Origin: Reclinomonas americana ATCC 50394
Lineage: Eukaryota; Jakobida; Jakobea; Jakobida
Assembly (NCBI GenBank): GCA_048213135.1
Contig: PS015187.1
Location: forward strand, 224,255-246,266
Direction of reading: 5' to 3'
DNA length: 22,012 bases
The notes under the pieces: generated by a model
Told to the model about the DNA's origin: nothing
Databases searched by the model: none
What the model saw: only the letters and a program-made list of their open reading frames with translations
Program-made: the position numbers and the translations under genes
In this document: positions 20,077 to 22,012 of the stretch, one piece after another
How positions within the stretch are numbered: the stretch's first letter is position 1
Layout of the letters: every line of letters begins with the position of its first letter

Positions 20077-21243
20077 TTAGTGTGGCAGCAGTAGGCGCCA
20101 CAGTTGCACGCTCAGCATTGCATCCCAGCCGGGCGTCGAGATCGCTTGGAATAAAGACGTCGAGGTTTTCGGATCCTCGGCGTTCAGCTGGTCCCAGGCC
20201 AGCAGCCGGCGATGCACGTCCACCAATCGTCGTAGTCGTCGGCACTGTGTGTTTTTTTGACATTAGTGAGAAGAGCGGAGGCGCGGGCGAGATCGAGTTG
20301 CGCGTTCAAACCAGCTGCTGCTTCGCTCTGCTCGTCGTCCACAGGTCGTCCAGCACAGCGTGCACCGCCAGCAGACTCGTCGCCACGGCACACTGTCGAC
20401 TGCGATGCACTGTGGCGCGTACCACGAATACAACGCGATGAGAGGGCGAAGTTGTCTCGTGCAAAGGCATTTGACTCACCGACGAGCCAACGACACACAA
20501 AGTCGAGCCAGCGCTCCTTTCCCGCCGCATCCTCTCTGTCGCTCTTCTGCTTGCGCTTGCTTCGCGACTGCGGTACCCACGTACGCACCGACGGGAAGTC
20601 TGCCGATGGCCCTAATCGCCGATGCTGCGCCACATGTAACCGTGTCAACGACTTGCAGGCAGGCGAAATCGCAACGAGGCCTGCTCACCGCCCGCAGCAT
20701 CATACGTCGCACCATGGCCGCCGCCCACGCAGGCACCTGCACTATTGTTGCAGCTGCAGCAGCCTCCTTGGTCGGCTCCGACTGCCGCTCCGCACGAATG
20801 GCACTCATCTGCTGCATGAGCGCGGCCAGTGGACTCTCAGGAGGTGCCGACGACAGTGGCGATGCTAATGGTGGTGGCGGTGGTGGTGGCGACACTGGCT
20901 GCGCGACAGCGGCCGTCACTGGCGCCCTGGACGCGACAACTCTTCGCAGCTCACGATTCACACGCAGCAGCATCGGATACACCACCACGTCCTCCCCATC
21001 GCCATCATCTCCCTCGCCGATCGCCATTGGTACCTGCACGCAGCCGACACGCTGTCGACGGACAGCCGCTCGCCACTTGTGCCACGCATGCGGCTGTCGC
21101 TCCCACTCGCGCAGTCGACGCACGTGCATGATCAGGCGACGCAGCAGTGGCAGCAACAGGGCACGCACGCCCACAGCACGTCGCCGCAGCAGTCGTACTG
21201 CACGAGTGGTGAGAGAGTGCACCAGCCGCTCGCGTTCTTCCAT
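20077..21243 (-). CDS. unrecognised Arg/Leu-rich protein, 4 exons
   Basis: Exons 21243-20689, 20624-20480, 20409-20312 and 20244-20077 (TAA) join exactly to 321 aa. The first 65 residues are a basic amphipathic helix region (MEERERLVHSLTTRAVRLL onward). An acidic Gly/Asp loop, a seven-proline run and an Ala/Glu-rich stretch follow. The C-terminal half is helical with WLDFVCRWLVVHR, SLLAVHAVLDDLWTTS, CRRLRRLVDVHRRLLAWDQL and an end SVQLWRLLLPH. Basic residues and Trp are abundant, and no membrane segment is clear. I do not recognise the family; the basic helical build could suit a nucleic-acid or ribosome-associated protein, which is speculation. Its stop lies 91 bp before the hyccin ATG on the same strand. 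Confidence 0.65.
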
Positions 21244-21302
21244 GCACCAATGATCACGAAGAGCGGTCCTGTGTGTCCGCACCAGTGACGCACACGAGCG
21301 CA
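21244..21302. promoter_or_regulatory. 59-bp bidirectional promoter region
   Basis: The two ATGs at 21243 (minus) and 21303 (plus) are only 59 bp apart, so both 5' UTRs and core promoters must be compressed or overlap. No TATA box is visible. Confidence 0.4.
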
Positions 21303-21788
21303 ATGAGCGAACCGCGTGCGCTGTCGCTGGTGCAGAGCATCAAGCAGGCGTACCCGGCACACTATGAGCGATTCAATGCCGAGGTGAGGGCTGCACCAGC
21401 GTAGCACATACACGCTATGTGTTCTCATCTCCCACCCTGCAGGTGTACTTCTCCTCCATGATGCTCGCCGACTGGTGGCTGGTGTGGCGACGCCATCGTC
21501 GACGCCGTGTGCAAGTGACGGCCTCCGATGATCAAGAGAGTGAGCGAGCGGTGCGCATTCCTTGATTCATCTCGTTGCTCATCGCCCTCCTCCCTCGTAG
21601 CGATGGTTGTCGAGGCGCACTATGTATCGCGACCCAAGTTCCTCGGCGATGCACTGCGCGGTCTGTACGCCCTGCTGCGGTACCAGCTGCTCGGCACCAA
21701 CCTCACGCGCGTCATTCCGTTCCGCGAGGACGGCGACGACGCGTTTGACAACCAGCAAACAGCACCAGCCTCGAGCGATATTCATTGA
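21303..21788 (+). CDS. unrecognised 121-aa protein, 3 exons
   Basis: Exons 21303-21383, 21443-21539 and 21601-21788 (TGA) join exactly to 121 aa, with GTGAGG and GTGAGC donors and TGCAG and CGTAG acceptors. The protein starts MSEPRALSLVQSIKQAYPAH. It has an aromatic Met/Trp-rich helix (MMLADWWLVWRR) followed by a run of basic residues (HRRRR), which may be a short membrane-anchoring or peripheral helix. It then has a helical block FLGDALRGLYALLRYQLLG, and ends in an acidic, polar tail. Size and composition would suit a small mitochondrial or membrane-associated protein, but I recognise no family and see no targeting peptide. Confidence 0.65.
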
Positions 21789-21801
21789 TTGCCTGTTGCC
21801 C

Positions 21802-22012
21802 TCATTCACCCCCTGCCCATCGCTCATGGGGAGTAGACAACACCACTGCCAAACGGCGTTCCACCTCGGCTTGGCTCGGCGCCACGCAATCGAGCATCGC
21901 AGCGGAAGCAGGCCACACGATCGAACCCTCGCTCATCGGCACTATGTGCATGCAAAGTGTATGAGCAGCATCGTCGTTTCTTTCCGTGTATTCTCCTCCA
22001 CGCAACTGAGTT
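21802..22012 (-). CDS. 3' end of an unrecognised gene (partial)
   Basis: A minus-strand frame open from the right edge, or from an ACTCAG acceptor just before 22005, runs to a TGA at 21802. About 67 residues are visible, including EGSIVWPASAAMLDCVAPSQ and AEVERRLAVV. The composition is protein-like and the gene converges on the preceding one with only 13 bp between the stop codons. Too little is present to name it. Confidence 0.45.
   Translation of the reverse strand, partial: TQLRGGEYTERNDDAAHTLCMHIVPMSEGSIVWPASAAMLDCVAPSQAEVERRLAVVLSTPHERWAGGE

Noticed and set aside
1-22012. Bacterial operons, CRISPR arrays, IS elements, tRNA or rRNA genes.
   Set aside because: Gene structure is spliced and eukaryotic throughout; no repeat-spacer array, transposase, cloverleaf or rRNA core was seen.

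Overview
The window comes from the nuclear genome of a ciliated or flagellated eukaryote, probably a compact-genome protist. Genes on both strands are cut into many short exons by GT..AG introns of about 50-100 bp, and reading frames join in phase across these introns. There are no operons, Shine-Dalgarno sites, IS elements or CRISPR arrays. A B9D2 ciliary transition-zone gene argues for a cilium. A TMC channel, a hyccin and an Sfr1/Mei5-like recombination protein fit many lineages; I cannot name the species. Two assembly gaps (7042-7929, 8038-8405) lie beside GA repeats.

Layout, left to right: (1) 1-184 minus, 5' end of a possible F-box protein running off the edge. (2) 418-1142 minus, unrecognised helical protein of about 207 aa. 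(3) about 1403-4518 plus, an unrecognised protein of about 680 aa in about 16 exons with a candidate N-terminal membrane anchor. (4) 5092-6581 plus, unrecognised membrane protein of 439 aa with about four membrane segments. (5) 6582-8454, intergenic sequence, gaps and GA repeats. (6) 8455-11307 plus, TMC-family membrane protein. (7) 11472-12449 plus, small acylated EF-hand protein. (8) 12499-13491 minus, B9D2. (9) 13716-15848 plus, secreted CrtC/AttH/tocopherol-cyclase-like lipocalin-fold protein. (10) 16027-16796 minus, Sfr1/Mei5-like. (11) about 16876-17412 plus, unresolved coding-like block, then repeat-rich spacer. (12) 18517-19985 minus, hyccin (FAM126). (13) 20077-21243 minus, unrecognised Arg/Leu-rich protein of 321 aa. 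(14) 21303-21788 plus, unrecognised 121-aa protein. (15) 21802-22012 minus, 3' end of another gene.

The genes do not form one pathway. They read as an ordinary gene-dense stretch: ciliary gate (B9D2), membrane channel (TMC), calcium sensing at membranes (EF-hand), plasma-membrane PI4P synthesis (hyccin) and homologous recombination (Sfr1). Spacers are short: 49 bp between converging genes 7 and 8, 13 bp between converging genes 14 and 15, 59 bp between the diverging ATGs of genes 13 and 14. Exon maps were built by hand from splice consensus and frame continuity. Those for B9D2, the EF-hand gene, Sfr1, hyccin, gene 13 and gene 14 close without leftover bases. I did not find a clear previously undescribed system. 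The most unusual observations are the splice-site habits, the acidic insertion in B9D2, and several well-formed genes I cannot place in a family.
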